DNA of 38,659 nt, from contig NZ_MRSV01000001.1 of assembly GCF_001909285.1 (NCBI RefSeq), positions 411,058 to 449,716 of the forward strand, in the 5' to 3' direction. This DNA is from Exiguobacterium profundum (GTDB taxonomy: Bacteria; Bacillota; Bacilli; Exiguobacteriales; Exiguobacteriaceae). The position numbers and the translations under genes are program-made. Positions 1 through 9,069 of this stretch are shown here, piece after piece; the stretch's first letter is position 1, and each line of letters starts with the position of its first letter. The notes beneath the pieces were generated by a model. It saw only the letters and a program-made list of their open reading frames with translations, ran no database searches and was not told where the DNA came from.

Positions 1-1173
1 TTTTATGAAAATTTAGTATTTTCTCAAATTTGGGGAGTAAACAACTCTAATGTGCTCAACAACCTACTTGGTGCAATATATATGGATAAAAAAAAAGGAT
101 GGACCTTACTAAATAGAGGTACAGTTATTGGTAATTTGAAATTTAAAATAGAAGATTTTATAGAAGGGCTTTCTGATAGAGACTTAACAAAAAAAAAAAT
201 AGAGTTAGAAAGTATTAACTTAGAATTAAAAAAGTATACTCAAATACTTAATATTATTGAATACAAAAGTCATTTGTCTGAAGAAAGCTCAAACTCTATA
301 TTTTCTTCAGATTACACAGTGAATTTAGAAAACAAGTTAAATTTTTTAGCAATTAAAAAATCAGAATAAAAAAGTAAAATTAATGATTTAGAAGAAAGTT
401 TGAACGAAAATAGCAAATTCATCGAATATGTTGAAAAAATGAACCTGATAGTTAAAGATAATGAAACTGGGCTAGAAATCCCAGTAAAAAAAGATAACAT
501 CATTCATTTTTCTGAAAACCAAAGATATATTGAAACTCGACTATTAATGCTGAAAAATGATTTTTCTAAAGTTAATAAAGAAATAAAAGAGTTAGAATTA
601 GAAATAAAAAAATCAAGCAACTTATTTTCACTTCAAAGTGAAATAAAAAAAGTTGATTATTTGATTTCTAAAGTTAATATACCTTTCGAACATTTGGAAA
701 AAACTATATCTTCTTTAAAAAAACAAAAGAAATTATTAAATGCTGAAATCAAAAAAAAAATTTCTGCTAACAACACTGTATTAAATAACTTGCATTCAAA
801 TATTTTAAAATACGCCGACCTTCTGAACGTTGGTCAGTATATAAATCAAAAGAAAGATTATATTTTTACTTCAGATTTAAAGTCATTAAGTGGAGCTGTA
901 CTACATAAAATTGTTTTCTCCTTCAAAATGGCTTATATTACTGAGTTACAAAATTATTTAGGTTACAAAGTTCCAATAGTATTAGATTCGCCAAGCGGTA
1001 GGGAACTTGATAAAGTTAATATTGAAGAAACTCTTCAGATATTAAAAAGTGATTTTAGTGAAAATCAAATAATCATTGCTTCAATTCATGAATTCGAGAT
1101 GTTTGAATCAGATGAAAAATTGGAGCTTATAAATAGAATATTTGAAGATGAAAAAACTTTTAATATTATTTAG
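1..1173 (+). pseudogene. 3' part of a coiled-coil SMC/Rad50-like ATPase, interrupted by an in-frame stop
   Basis: The frame is open from the first base, so the gene begins outside the window. It runs to TAA at 367-369 and continues in the same frame to a second stop at 1171-1173. The whole is rich in Lys, Glu, Asn and Ile and predicted coiled coil. The C-terminal part carries an ABC-type half: a signature-like LSGA near 895, a Walker B/D-loop-like VLDSPSGRELD near 981-1013 and an H-loop-like IIIASIHEF near 1072-1098. This is the layout of SMC/Rad50/RecN-type ATPases, often partners in phage-defence systems. No good ribosome binding site precedes the TTG at 400, so a nonsense mutation in one gene is more likely than two genes. 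Codon use and GC content differ sharply from the rest of the window. The exact family and any partner genes lie outside what I can see. Confidence 0.6.
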
Positions 1174-1206
1174 TCATTTCTATAATTTGCAACCCCATAA
1201 CGCATT

Positions 1207-1245
1207 AAAAAGACTACAGACATTATTTTCATCTGTAGTCTTTTT
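1207..1245. terminator. Bidirectional intrinsic terminator after the ATPase fragment
   Basis: A perfect 14-bp stem (1207-1220 with 1232-1245) with an 11-base loop begins with five A and ends with five T, so it could stop transcription from either side. It lies 34 bases after the ATPase stop. The remaining spacer up to rlmH (1246-1402) is AT-rich and shows no gene. Confidence 0.85.
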
Positions 1246-1402
1246 GATTTTCATAAATAAAAATATATAGTTTGAATTGAGAAAACATGAAAGATATATC
1301 TAAAAATTTATTAAGATCTCTCGAGTTTACAATATTTAATTAATATAGTAGGACACCAAATTCACTTAAAATTTGATATTGTTAAAGATTTTTTTACTTT
1401 AT

Positions 1403-1417
1403 TTATTTATGATACGG
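1403..1417 (-). other. SCC-type attachment site in the 3' end of rlmH (candidate)
   Basis: Read on the minus strand, the end of rlmH contains TATCATAAATAA (1403-1414), the coding sequence for Tyr-His-Lys-stop. The same bases form the core of the attB site used by staphylococcal SCC cassettes, which insert just after rlmH (orfX). Here the base composition changes abruptly at this point, from about half GC in rlmH to strongly AT-rich DNA. The core itself is fixed by protein conservation, so only the composition change and the foreign-looking gene beyond it argue for a used att site. No second copy is visible in the window. Confidence 0.45.
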
Positions 1418-1882
1418 TTCATTCCGATTGATTCGATACGCCCGATAAATCTGTTCACACAACACGAGTTTCATGAGTTGGTGGGGGAATGTCATCTTCG
1501 AGAACGAAATCGTATCATCGGCTCGCTTCATCACATCGTCCGACAAACCGAGCGATCCTCCGATGACGAAGGCGATTTTACTCTTTCCATACGTCGCGAG
1601 TTGATCGAGTTCACGGGCGAACTCTTCGCTCGTCCGCTGCTTTCCTTGAATCGCCAACGCGATGACGTGCGTATCTGGGGATATCTTCGCCAAAATCCGC
1701 TCGCCTTCCTTTTGTTTTACTAGTAACATATCTGCCTCACTCAAATGCTCGGGTGCTTTTTCGTCTGAGTTCTCGATTTCCTGCACTTTTGCGTAGGCAG
1801 ACAGCCGCTTTGTATACTCGGCAATTCCTTGTTTTAAATATTTTTCTTTCATTTTTCCGACCGTGATAATTGAAATATTCAT
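1403..1882 (-). CDS. rlmH: 23S rRNA pseudouridine(1915) N3-methyltransferase RlmH
   Basis: At 159 residues this is the usual size of RlmH (YbeA/OrfX family), which methylates pseudouridine 1915 in helix 69 of 23S rRNA in assembled 70S ribosomes using S-adenosylmethionine. The SPOUT-fold signature is clear: the [10 protein letters not shown] loop near residues 109-118 and the invariant C-terminal tail [13 protein letters not shown] that completes the active site. The ATG is preceded by AAAGGAAG at good spacing. It lies downstream of the wal-htrA block, as in other Bacillales. Three DnaA boxes sit in and next to the spacer upstream. Its 3' end abuts AT-rich DNA of a different composition. Confidence 0.97.
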   Translation of the reverse strand: MNISIITVGKMKEKYLKQGIAEYTKRLSAYAKVQEIENSDEKAPEHLSEADMLLVKQKEGERILAKISPDTHVIALAIQGKQRTSEEFARELDQLATYGKSKIAFVIGGSLGLSDDVMKRADDTISFSKMTFPHQLMKLVLCEQIYRAYRINRNEPYHK

Positions 1883-1927
1883 CCAATTCTTCCTTTTTCC
1901 ACTGTTTTTTTGTTTTTTTCCATAGGG

Positions 1928-2040
1928 TTATCCACAGAGTTATCCACAAATCCACATGTTGATAATTAGTTTTTGCTTGACACAATATATGTTGCATCGG
2001 CTTCACAGAACTCACATGTCACGTGTTCACTTGTGGATAA
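1928..2040. promoter_or_regulatory. DnaA-box cluster between htrA and rlmH
   Basis: Three perfect TTATCCACA boxes occur at 1928-1936 (+), 1940-1948 (+) and 2032-2040 (-). The first two are spaced 12 bases start to start and lie just upstream of rlmH. The third lies inside the CxxH/CxxC reading frame. Such clusters away from oriC can bind DnaA, acting either as a titration sink or as regulatory sites. Binding here is inferred from sequence only. Confidence 0.6.
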
Positions 2041-2129
2041 TTCCTCTAGCAACGGGTATTCACCTGTTTCATCCACAATGATGTCTAAAGCGATTTCAAC
2101 ATGTTCCTTGCATACTTTTTTTTCTTTAT
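1966..2129 (-). CDS. Small CxxH/CxxC zinc-ribbon-like protein, with a broken or non-canonical start
   Basis: From 2115 down to the TAA at 1966-1968 the minus strand encodes 49 residues with CKEH near the N-terminus and CEFC near the C-terminus. This matches the small CxxH/CxxC protein family (BA_5709 type) found between htrA and rlmH in Bacillus. The four residues probably bind a metal; the function is unknown. A strong AAGGAGG lies at 2141-2135, but no ATG, GTG or TTG follows it in frame. The codon at the expected distance is ATA (2129-2127), and it is out of frame with the protein because of a run of eight A (2123-2116). A -1 shift on A AAA AAG would join the two frames. Possible explanations are a sequence error in the A run, a damaged gene, or slippage. 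The functional start is unresolved. Confidence 0.6.
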
Positions 2130-2141
2130 TTTTTCCTCCTT

Positions 2142-2166
2142 AAAAAAGAAGCGTCGCCGCTTCTTT
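2142..2166 (-). terminator. Terminator of htrA / wal operon
   Basis: A 9-bp perfect stem (2145-2153 with 2158-2166) with a four-base loop is followed on the minus strand by six T. It overlaps the htrA stop codon on one side and abuts the AAGGAGG of the CxxH/CxxC gene on the other. Confidence 0.8.
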
Positions 2167-3469
2167 ATGTTGCTTCAGTTAATGTCGCCTCGGTTTTTCT
2201 TGCTTCCCCGCGACGTAAATACTCAATGGTAATCGTATCACCGACCGTCGCATCACGATAGAGCGCATCGCGTAAATCGACGTATCGTTTGATCTCCCGG
2301 TTTCCGATTTTCGTGATGACATCTCCAACACGCAGTCCCGCTTCTTCAGCCGGACTACCCGGTGTCACTTCTTCGACGAAGACACCGTCTTCCTGGTCGA
2401 AGGAGATTCCATACTCTTCTCGGATGTTTCCGGGTACAGCGATGACTTCCTGAATCGTGACACCGAGCTGTGCCCGCGTCACCTTGCCGTCGCGTTCTAA
2501 CATGTCAATGACCGGTAGCGCCACGTTGACGGGAATGGAGAATCCAACCCCTTCTACGCTCGCCTCGGCGATTTTCATCGAATTGATTCCGACGAGCTCT
2601 CCACGAATGTTGATGAGCGCACCACCCGAATTCCCCGGGTTGATGGCCGCATCCGTCTGAATGACTTCCGCGTTATAATCCATCAAGCCGTCGCTGTTCG
2701 TATCGACCGGCACCGTCCGCTCGACACCACTGACGATACCACGCGTAACCGAGTTTGAGAAGACACCAAGCGGATTTCCGATGGCCATGACGGTCTCGCC
2801 AGCTTGGAGAACGGTGGAGTCACCGAGAACAATCGGCTCCACATCGATGTTTTTTGGTAACTCTTCCTCAGCGACAGCCAAGTCGTTGAGCGGGTCTTCG
2901 CCTAAAATGGTTGCCGATGCGATTTGACCATCGGAAAAGGCGATGTTGACCTCGTCCGCTTCTTCGATGACATGGAAGTTCGTGACGATATAGGCCGTGT
3001 TTCCTTCTACTTTATAGATGACACCGGATCCGGCACCCGCCTCCCATTGCGAGTCCGAGGTGAACGCACGCTGGATATTGGTGATGCTGACGACGGACGT
3101 CTTCGCCCCAAGGACAGCGGTCGTGACGTCCGATTCGGTGACGGTGACGGCCTGTTCGGTCCGCGTCAGTTCATTCGTCACAAAACGAGAGGTCGGCGAA
3201 TCCCAGAGCATCACGATGACAAAAAACAAAGCCGCTCCTAAGAATCCGCCAACCCCTCCGAGTAACAACGGTTTTATATTTGGTCTCGGCTTATGGCGTA
3301 CGTGCTCCTCTTGCTTCGGTCGCCATTCGCTCCGAGACGGATACGTCGATTTCTCTTCTGTTGCTTCGTGTACTTCAGGTTCGACGTCTTGAGGTTCATA
3401 CTCATGGTGTCTCTCTTCGTTCACGACGCGTCCCCCCTTCAAGACAGTGTGATAACTGTCTTTTCCCAA
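2165..3469 (-). CDS. htrA: HtrA-type membrane-anchored serine protease with PDZ domain
   Basis: This 434-residue DegP/HtrA protease degrades misfolded proteins at the outer face of the membrane. The first 65 residues are charged and cytoplasmic. A single transmembrane segment follows at about residues 67-89, then a trypsin-like domain with His166 (TNFHVIEE), Asp196 (PLNDLAV) and Ser281 (NPGNSGGAL), and one PDZ domain over about residues 335-430. It starts with TTG after AAGGAAA and lies 6 bases downstream of walJ, so it is probably the last gene of the wal operon, as in B. subtilis. An 8-bp hairpin (3441-3448 with 3455-3462) lies within the first codons and could affect translation initiation. 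Confidence 0.93.
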   Translation of the reverse strand: MGKDSYHTVLKGGRVVNEERHHEYEPQDVEPEVHEATEEKSTYPSRSEWRPKQEEHVRHKPRPNIKPLLLGGVGGFLGAALFFVIVMLWDSPTSRFVTNELTRTEQAVTVTESDVTTAVLGAKTSVVSITNIQRAFTSDSQWEAGAGSGVIYKVEGNTAYIVTNFHVIEEADEVNIAFSDGQIASATILGEDPLNDLAVAEEELPKNIDVEPIVLGDSTVLQAGETVMAIGNPLGVFSNSVTRGIVSGVERTVPVDTNSDGLMDYNAEVIQTDAAINPGNSGGALINIRGELVGINSMKIAEASVEGVGFSIPVNVALPVIDMLERDGKVTRAQLGVTIQEVIAVPGNIREEYGISFDQEDGVFVEEVTPGSPAEEAGLRVGDVITKIGNREIKRYVDLRDALYRDATVGDTITIEYLRRGEARKTEATLTEAT

Positions 3470-3475
3470 GTTTCC

Positions 3476-4267
3476 TTATAAAGAAACGAGTGAAGTGGGG
3501 ATTGTCGGGTCCGTGTCGCACAATTTGATTCGACCTAAGTCGACGTCTCGCATGCCGAGTGTTTGTGAGACGCTCATCTGTGCGAGCTCTTTCATGTTGT
3601 TGTCTTTACTTAAATGGGCCAAATAGATTCGTTTCGTGCGGTCACCGATGACCTCACTCATCGCGATGGCTGCATCCTCGTTCGAGACGTGGCCATAGTC
3701 GCCGAGGATTCGTCGTTTGACACTCCATGGATAACGCCCCATCTGCAACATCGAGACGTCATGGTTCGACTCAAAGATGAAGTCGTCCGCTCCACGGATG
3801 ATTCCTTTCATCCGGTCCGAGACATAACCCGTGTCGGTGATATGGGCTAATCGTTTCCCGTCATGGGCAAACTGATAAAACATCGGGTCTGCCGCATCAT
3901 GGCTTACGTTGAATGTCTCGATTTCAATATCCCCGAACTGTTTCACATCTCCGACTTCGATTTGAAACTTCAAGGCAGGATCAATCTTTCCAATCAGTGA
4001 TTCCATCGCCGCCCATGTCTTCGCATTCGCATAAATCGGTAAATTATACTTACGTGCTAATATCCCGACACCTTTAATATGGTCGGAGTGCTCATGGGTG
4101 ACGAGCAGTGCGTCGATTCCGTCAAATGACCGATCGATGGCTTCGATGCGCTGTTGCATCGCTTTTCCGGTCAATCCGGCATCGACGAGCAGCTTCGTCC
4201 GTTCCGTCTCGATATAGAGGGCGTTTCCGGTCGACCCGCTCGCTAACACACTATACTGTAAAGTCAC
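3476..4267 (-). CDS. walJ: WalJ (YycJ/YycI-operon) metallo-beta-lactamase-fold hydrolase
   Basis: This 263-residue metallo-beta-lactamase-fold protein has the zinc motif HEHSDH at residues 58-63 and further metal ligands downstream ([23 protein letters not shown]). WalJ proteins are thought to act on nucleic acid, coupling cell division to DNA replication; the substrate is not settled. I chose the GTG at 4267 because AAAGGAG lies 7 bases upstream and the family N-terminus begins at [14 protein letters not shown]. The longer open frame upstream runs into walI. It follows walI by 13 bases and precedes htrA. Confidence 0.93.
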   Translation of the reverse strand: MTLQYSVLASGSTGNALYIETERTKLLVDAGLTGKAMQQRIEAIDRSFDGIDALLVTHEHSDHIKGVGILARKYNLPIYANAKTWAAMESLIGKIDPALKFQIEVGDVKQFGDIEIETFNVSHDAADPMFYQFAHDGKRLAHITDTGYVSDRMKGIIRGADDFIFESNHDVSMLQMGRYPWSVKRRILGDYGHVSNEDAAIAMSEVIGDRTKRIYLAHLSKDNNMKELAQMSVSQTLGMRDVDLGRIKLCDTDPTIPTSLVSL

Positions 4268-4280
4268 GCAATCACTCCTT

Positions 4281-5105
4281 TCATTCTTTCGTTTCAAACT
4301 CCACGTGCTCGACTGTTCCATCGATTGCATTGACGAAGTAGACCTGATCATCAATTCCGATCGACCAAAGCGGTGGCATGATAATCAAACTGCCAGAGCT
4401 GTCGAGCGGTAAACTGTAAAATCCGGTATTGATGGCCCGCATCTCCTGGTTCGGTTGGAAGTACTTCCGAGACGCGAGTTGTGAGATGGCTTCACTGGCC
4501 GTCAACACGAGGTCATCTTGCGTTTTTGAGGAGAGGTTTTTTAAATGACGCTGTTTATAATCCGTCACTTCGAACGACTCGTTCAACTGAATGAGGATGA
4601 GGGACGGACCGATGTACATTTCCGTGCCACCCTCGACTTCAGGTGCTGAAAAAATCTTGTTGTCCTCGAATGTTTGTACGAAAGCAACCTGTCTCGTTTT
4701 TTCATCGTATTGCCAGTAGGCGTACTCGTTTCCAAACGGAACATATTCCGCCACAAACGTCGAAGCGGTCGTCCGCAAATCCTTCGCATCGAGCGGCACG
4801 GGTTGTTTCAACTCGACTTCGAGTTGCATGTTGTCGAGCGTCGTCGCGAGCTGCGCCTCCCGATTTTTCGTGATCATCTCAGCTGACATCTCTTCAGACG
4901 AACCCGTCAAATAGCCGATATCTCGACCCATCCGTGGCAATTTTGCCGGATCGACGTTCCGCTGGTCTAAAATCTGCGTGATCGAGGTGTTGTCATTCGT
5001 CACGACTTCGGTCGCCCATGTTTCCGTCAGCAATTGAAACAACAGATAGATGTTCAAGGCGAGGAAGGCGAAGATTAAAATCGATTTCGCTTTACTCCAA
5101 TCCAC
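4281..5105 (-). CDS. walI: WalI (YycI), membrane regulator of WalK
   Basis: This 274-residue protein has a short cytoplasmic start, one N-terminal transmembrane helix (residues 7-26) and a large extracellular YycI domain. WalI and WalH form a complex that holds the WalK kinase in check through their transmembrane helices. The start codon lies inside walH (14-base overlap), which implies translational coupling. The sequence is of normal length for the family. Confidence 0.93.
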   Translation of the reverse strand: MDWSKAKSILIFAFLALNIYLLFQLLTETWATEVVTNDNTSITQILDQRNVDPAKLPRMGRDIGYLTGSSEEMSAEMITKNREAQLATTLDNMQLEVELKQPVPLDAKDLRTTASTFVAEYVPFGNEYAYWQYDEKTRQVAFVQTFEDNKIFSAPEVEGGTEMYIGPSLILIQLNESFEVTDYKQRHLKNLSSKTQDDLVLTASEAISQLASRKYFQPNQEMRAINTGFYSLPLDSSGSLIIMPPLWSIGIDDQVYFVNAIDGTVEHVEFETKE

Positions 5106-6477
5106 GATACATCATCCTTTCTGTCCAATCGTCTCCTTGATTGTATGGGACCCAACGGCCCGCCTCACGCACGAACCAGTTCGGTGAAAACGTCACATAG
5201 CGGCTTGTGTCCTCGTTATATTCGATCTCATAACCGATTCGAATCTCGGTCACGTTCTCAAATCGTCCGGAGTTGATGAGCGTACCGAGTACCTCATCCG
5301 CATCAGCCAACTGTGTCGTGCCGACTGTGATCAGGCGATCGATTTCCAAGTGGTTACGTGTGATTGACCGGACCTGTGCCCCGTCGTTTTCCACACGTAA
5401 TGTGGATAAGTCGATGGCATCGTTGTTGATAAACGCCTCACGCTGACTGAAGACGGGATACCCTTTCACGTGAAAACGGAACACGGTCGTTTCAAATCCT
5501 TTATTGGCCGGTGTGATGGCATCGAATCGAAGGGACAGCCCTTGATTCTCAGACGCTTCATCGACCCATCCCCCGTGGAAGTTCACGAATTCCACAATGG
5601 AATCTAACCCGATTGCTGTATCACGCTCGGTGCTATTCCGAGACAGGTTTCGATAGCGACTGGCGTTCAGTTTCGCATCATATTCCGCCACACTGACACC
5701 ATTCGTCAACGCCCCGACCGAGCTTGCCGGGTCGACTTCTTGAACGTTCGGGTCACCTGGGAAGAACGTATCTCGCATCCAGTCGAGACGAGTGTCGATT
5801 TGAATCGACGACACGTCATACGCGAACAACTCATTCATCTCAGGTCCGACGACCGGGATATAATTCACGCGTTCATCCGTATACGTCACGCGCTTCATCG
5901 TTCGACTCGAGTTTTTTAAGAAAAGACTGTTCACATCGCCGTTTCCGACTTTCGTCAACTTCCCTTCCCAAATGGACTGGTCGCTCATGATGGCACGAAT
6001 GTTGAACGCACTGTCATCCATATAGATGAGGATTCGCTGTGGAATCTTCCCAGACAGACTATACGTTCCCGGAAGCATATAGCTGAGCGTGTCCGCATAG
6101 TAGGCCTCCGGTAAGATCAACTCCAGTCCCTCGTTGATATCCGTATAGAAACTCGGGACGTTTTTCACAGCGAGTTGCTTGAACTCACTCGCTTCAAACG
6201 AATCCCGAATGACACGCATCAGTTGCTTCGGTGTATTCTTTGAAGCGAACACAGCATTGTTGTCATGCACGACCGCTTGAACGGGAATGATGACCTGGTC
6301 CGCTCGACGCTGCAATGACTCGTCCACCGTCGTGAGTTGCGTTTCAGATTGGACGGCCTGATACGTGGGATGGTAGTCCCACAAGATGATGGTTTGAACA
6401 ATCGACGTGACGATTAACGTGAGCAAAATGAACGACTTCCACAGTTCCGGCTTTGCAATCGTAAACCGTTTCATCAA
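5092..6477 (-). CDS. walH: WalH (YycH), membrane regulator of WalK
   Basis: This 461-residue YycH-family protein has a single N-terminal transmembrane segment (about residues 13-33) and an extracellular domain that pairs with WalI to modulate WalK. It overlaps walK by 4 bases (ATGA) and walI by 14, so the three are likely translated in concert. Two unrelated DNA motifs lie within the coding region: a perfect DnaA box at 5401-5409 (-) and a 12-bp parS core at 5464-5475. Either may be chance. Confidence 0.93.
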   Translation of the reverse strand: MMKRFTIAKPELWKSFILLTLIVTSIVQTIILWDYHPTYQAVQSETQLTTVDESLQRRADQVIIPVQAVVHDNNAVFASKNTPKQLMRVIRDSFEASEFKQLAVKNVPSFYTDINEGLELILPEAYYADTLSYMLPGTYSLSGKIPQRILIYMDDSAFNIRAIMSDQSIWEGKLTKVGNGDVNSLFLKNSSRTMKRVTYTDERVNYIPVVGPEMNELFAYDVSSIQIDTRLDWMRDTFFPGDPNVQEVDPASSVGALTNGVSVAEYDAKLNASRYRNLSRNSTERDTAIGLDSIVEFVNFHGGWVDEASENQGLSLRFDAITPANKGFETTVFRFHVKGYPVFSQREAFINNDAIDLSTLRVENDGAQVRSITRNHLEIDRLITVGTTQLADADEVLGTLINSGRFENVTEIRIGYEIEYNEDTSRYVTFSPNWFVREAGRWVPYNQGDDWTERMMYRGLE

Positions 6478-8315
6478 TCATTCACCTCCACAATCGTATC
6501 GAACGGGATTGTGAAGTAAATCGTTGTACCTCTTCCAAATTCACTCTCTGCCCAGATGTCGCCACCGTGAGCGGATACAACTTCCTTGGCAATCGATAGA
6601 CCGAGTCCGGTACCGCCGATGTTACGCGCCCGCGCCTTATCGACACGATAGAAACGTTCGAAAATTTTCTTTAAGTTCGACTTCGGAATCCCGACCCCTT
6701 CGTCTTTGATGCCGATGACGAGGCGTTTCGCCCGAAGCATCGTCCGGAACGTAATCGTCCCACCTTCTGGTGAGAACTTGATGGCGTTCGTGATGATGTT
6801 GTCGATGACTTGAGTCATCTTATCTTGATCGGCATGCACGTAGACGCGACGCTTCATCAGTTTGCGACGGAATTGAATCGCATCCCCTTTCGTCATCTCA
6901 TGACGGTCGATGATATCGTTAAAGAACTGCACGAAGTCGAATTTCACCTTCTGCATCTTATATTCTTTACTGTCCATCTTCGAGAGCTGCAACAAGTCAT
7001 TGACGAGGCGAATCATCCGTTCCGTCTCGTTTTGCGTCGTCTCTAAGAAACGTGGCGCCAATTCCTCATCCTGATAAGCACCTTCTGCAAGAACCTCCAA
7101 GTAACTACGCATCGTCGTGAGCGGTGTCCGCAATTCATGACTGACGTTCGCAACGAATTCACGGCGGTCCTGTTCGACCTGTTCTTGTTCCGTGACGTCA
7201 TGCAAGACGACGATGAGACCTGTGATTGGTCCACTATGTTTTTGAATCGGTGAAAAATAGGCACGAACGAGGAACAATTCTTCGTCTGTACTGAGGTCAA
7301 TCAGTTTTGTCGGCATCGTGCCGTCTTCCGGAATGATGATTTCCTCTTCGAATGCGAGGAGATTTTGTAGATTCGTCCCCATCGCCTCTTCTTCATCGAC
7401 CCCAATCATATCGCGCGCCTGGTCGTTCATCAAAATGACCCGTAGCGAGCGATCGGTCGCGACCACACCGTCGGACATGTTCTCAAGGACACTCGTCAAG
7501 CGGCGTCGTTCGGCTTCCGTCGTCGCGTTCGCCTCCATCAACTCGTCCGTCAATTCATTGAATGCGTAAGCGAGTTGACCGACCTCGTCATCCGAATACA
7601 CTTTAACTTTTCGTGAGAAGTTCCCTTTCCGCATCTCGACGGCCTGCCTCCGCATATCGGCAATCGGTCGCGTGATGGTGCGCGATAAGAGAATTCCGAG
7701 GAACGAGGTGATGATGAGTGCGATCAACGTCCCTGTTGCGAGGATACGTGTCACTTGTTCCATCTGGTTGTAGATGGACTTCATCGATGCCTCGATATAG
7801 ATCATCCCGGTCGTCGTACCGTCCACTTCCGACTTGATCGGAACGGCAACGACGCGCATTCGGTCATTTGAATCTTCATAGACGAGCGTCTCTTGCGCCC
7901 CGCCTGTCGCGAATGACTTTTGAATGAACGTGCTCGCGGTCCGTTGTCCGACGAGACTTTGATTATTTTGGTTCGAGGTTGCCCGGACGACACTGTTCGT
8001 GTCGATGATTTGGACTTCTCGAATGTCGTCAGCTAGCGTCGTGCTCTCTGTAAATTCAGACAGCAGCTGATCCAGTAACTGGTTCAACTGCTGGTCCGTG
8101 GTCAAGTCACTCTCGTTCGCGGCAGTCCCCTCACTGATGTTATAGCTCAGTAGGTTCGCCCGGTCGACAAGTGACTGCGAGAAGTTGTTGATGTATTGCC
8201 GTTCCAAAGAACGCACAAAGTACACGCCGATGACTTGCATCGCAACGAGAATGAGCAGCGCATAGATGACGACGAGCTTCCACTGGATTGATTTAAAGAA
8301 GTTCGTCCGTTTCAT
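6474..8315 (-). CDS. walK: WalK sensor histidine kinase
   Basis: This 613-residue kinase of the essential WalKR system controls autolysins and cell-wall metabolism. Order of domains: TM1 (about 12-33), extracellular sensor domain (35-188), TM2 (190-210), HAMP (211-263), PAS (270-375), HisKA with the phosphoacceptor His393 in NVSHELRTPL, and an HATPase domain with N, G1 and G2 boxes (DNIITNAIKFS, DEGVGIP, GGTGLGLSI). Overlaps and short gaps place it in one operon, walR-walK-walH-walI-walJ-htrA. Nothing in the sequence suggests loss of function. Confidence 0.98.
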   Translation of the reverse strand: MKRTNFFKSIQWKLVVIYALLILVAMQVIGVYFVRSLERQYINNFSQSLVDRANLLSYNISEGTAANESDLTTDQQLNQLLDQLLSEFTESTTLADDIREVQIIDTNSVVRATSNQNNQSLVGQRTASTFIQKSFATGGAQETLVYEDSNDRMRVVAVPIKSEVDGTTTGMIYIEASMKSIYNQMEQVTRILATGTLIALIITSFLGILLSRTITRPIADMRRQAVEMRKGNFSRKVKVYSDDEVGQLAYAFNELTDELMEANATTEAERRRLTSVLENMSDGVVATDRSLRVILMNDQARDMIGVDEEEAMGTNLQNLLAFEEEIIIPEDGTMPTKLIDLSTDEELFLVRAYFSPIQKHSGPITGLIVVLHDVTEQEQVEQDRREFVANVSHELRTPLTTMRSYLEVLAEGAYQDEELAPRFLETTQNETERMIRLVNDLLQLSKMDSKEYKMQKVKFDFVQFFNDIIDRHEMTKGDAIQFRRKLMKRRVYVHADQDKMTQVIDNIITNAIKFSPEGGTITFRTMLRAKRLVIGIKDEGVGIPKSNLKKIFERFYRVDKARARNIGGTGLGLSIAKEVVSAHGGDIWAESEFGRGTTIYFTIPFDTIVEVND

Positions 8316-8318
8316 CGT

Positions 8319-9029
8319 TTAATCTTCTTCTCCTGCCTTCAAATAATACCCGACGCCACGACGCGTAATGATATACGTCGGAGTCGATGGATTGTCCTCA
8401 ACTTTTTCACGAAGACGACGTACTGTGACATCCACGGTACGCACATCACCGAAGTAATCATAGCCCCATACCGTTTGGAGCAAGTGCTCCCGCGTCATCA
8501 CTTGCCCGATGTTTTGGGCGAGGTAATGAATCAATTCGAACTCGCGATGTGTCAATTCGATCTTCTCATCCCGTTTCGTCACCATGTACGAATCCGGATG
8601 AATCGTCAAGTCGCCGATCACGATATCGTTCGCGTTGGCTCCTTTTGCTTCTGGCGCCGGTGCTGTCGCATGACGTCGCATGTTCGCTTTGACACGGGCT
8701 AACAATTCACGTGAGCTGAACGGCTTTGTGACGTAATCGTCTGCGCCGAGCTCTAGTCCGAGTACTTTGTCGATCTCGGAATCTTTTGCCGTCAACATGA
8801 TGATCGGCATATCGTATTTCTTCCGCACCTCACGGCATACTTCCATGCCGTCCTTGAGCGGAAGCATGATGTCGAGCAAGATGAGATCCGGTTGAATCTC
8901 TTCTACTTTGACGAGTGCTTCTTCACCGTCATAGGCAACGTGCACCTGGTAACCTTCTTTTTCAAGTTTAAACTTCAATATATCTGCGATTGGTTGTTCG
9001 TCATCTACCACTAAAATCGTACGATCCAT
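8319..9029 (-). CDS. walR: WalR response regulator
   Basis: This 236-residue OmpR/PhoB-type regulator has a receiver domain with the acidic pair near residues 10-11, phosphorylation site Asp53 (LLDIMLPL) and the conserved lysine in VTKPF, followed by a winged-helix DNA-binding domain (about 130-232). It is the cognate regulator of WalK and binds TGT-type direct repeats upstream of cell-wall hydrolase genes. ATG is preceded by AGAGGAGG. Three bases separate it from walK. It is the first gene of its operon. Confidence 0.98.
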   Translation of the reverse strand: MDRTILVVDDEQPIADILKFKLEKEGYQVHVAYDGEEALVKVEEIQPDLILLDIMLPLKDGMEVCREVRKKYDMPIIMLTAKDSEIDKVLGLELGADDYVTKPFSSRELLARVKANMRRHATAPAPEAKGANANDIVIGDLTIHPDSYMVTKRDEKIELTHREFELIHYLAQNIGQVMTREHLLQTVWGYDYFGDVRTVDVTVRRLREKVEDNPSTPTYIITRRGVGYYLKAGEED

Positions 9030-9069
9030 TCAGTGAGTCCTCCTCTTATCATTAAACGTACATGCCTAC

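Noticed and set aside
1373-1723. Open frame of 116 codons on the plus strand over rlmH
   Set aside because: It is the antisense shadow of the well-conserved rlmH gene, with no ribosome binding site and no recognisable protein.
1737-2015. Open frame of 92 codons on the minus strand upstream of rlmH
   Set aside because: It crosses the rlmH start in another frame and its repeats come from DnaA boxes; the CxxH/CxxC frame is the conserved one.
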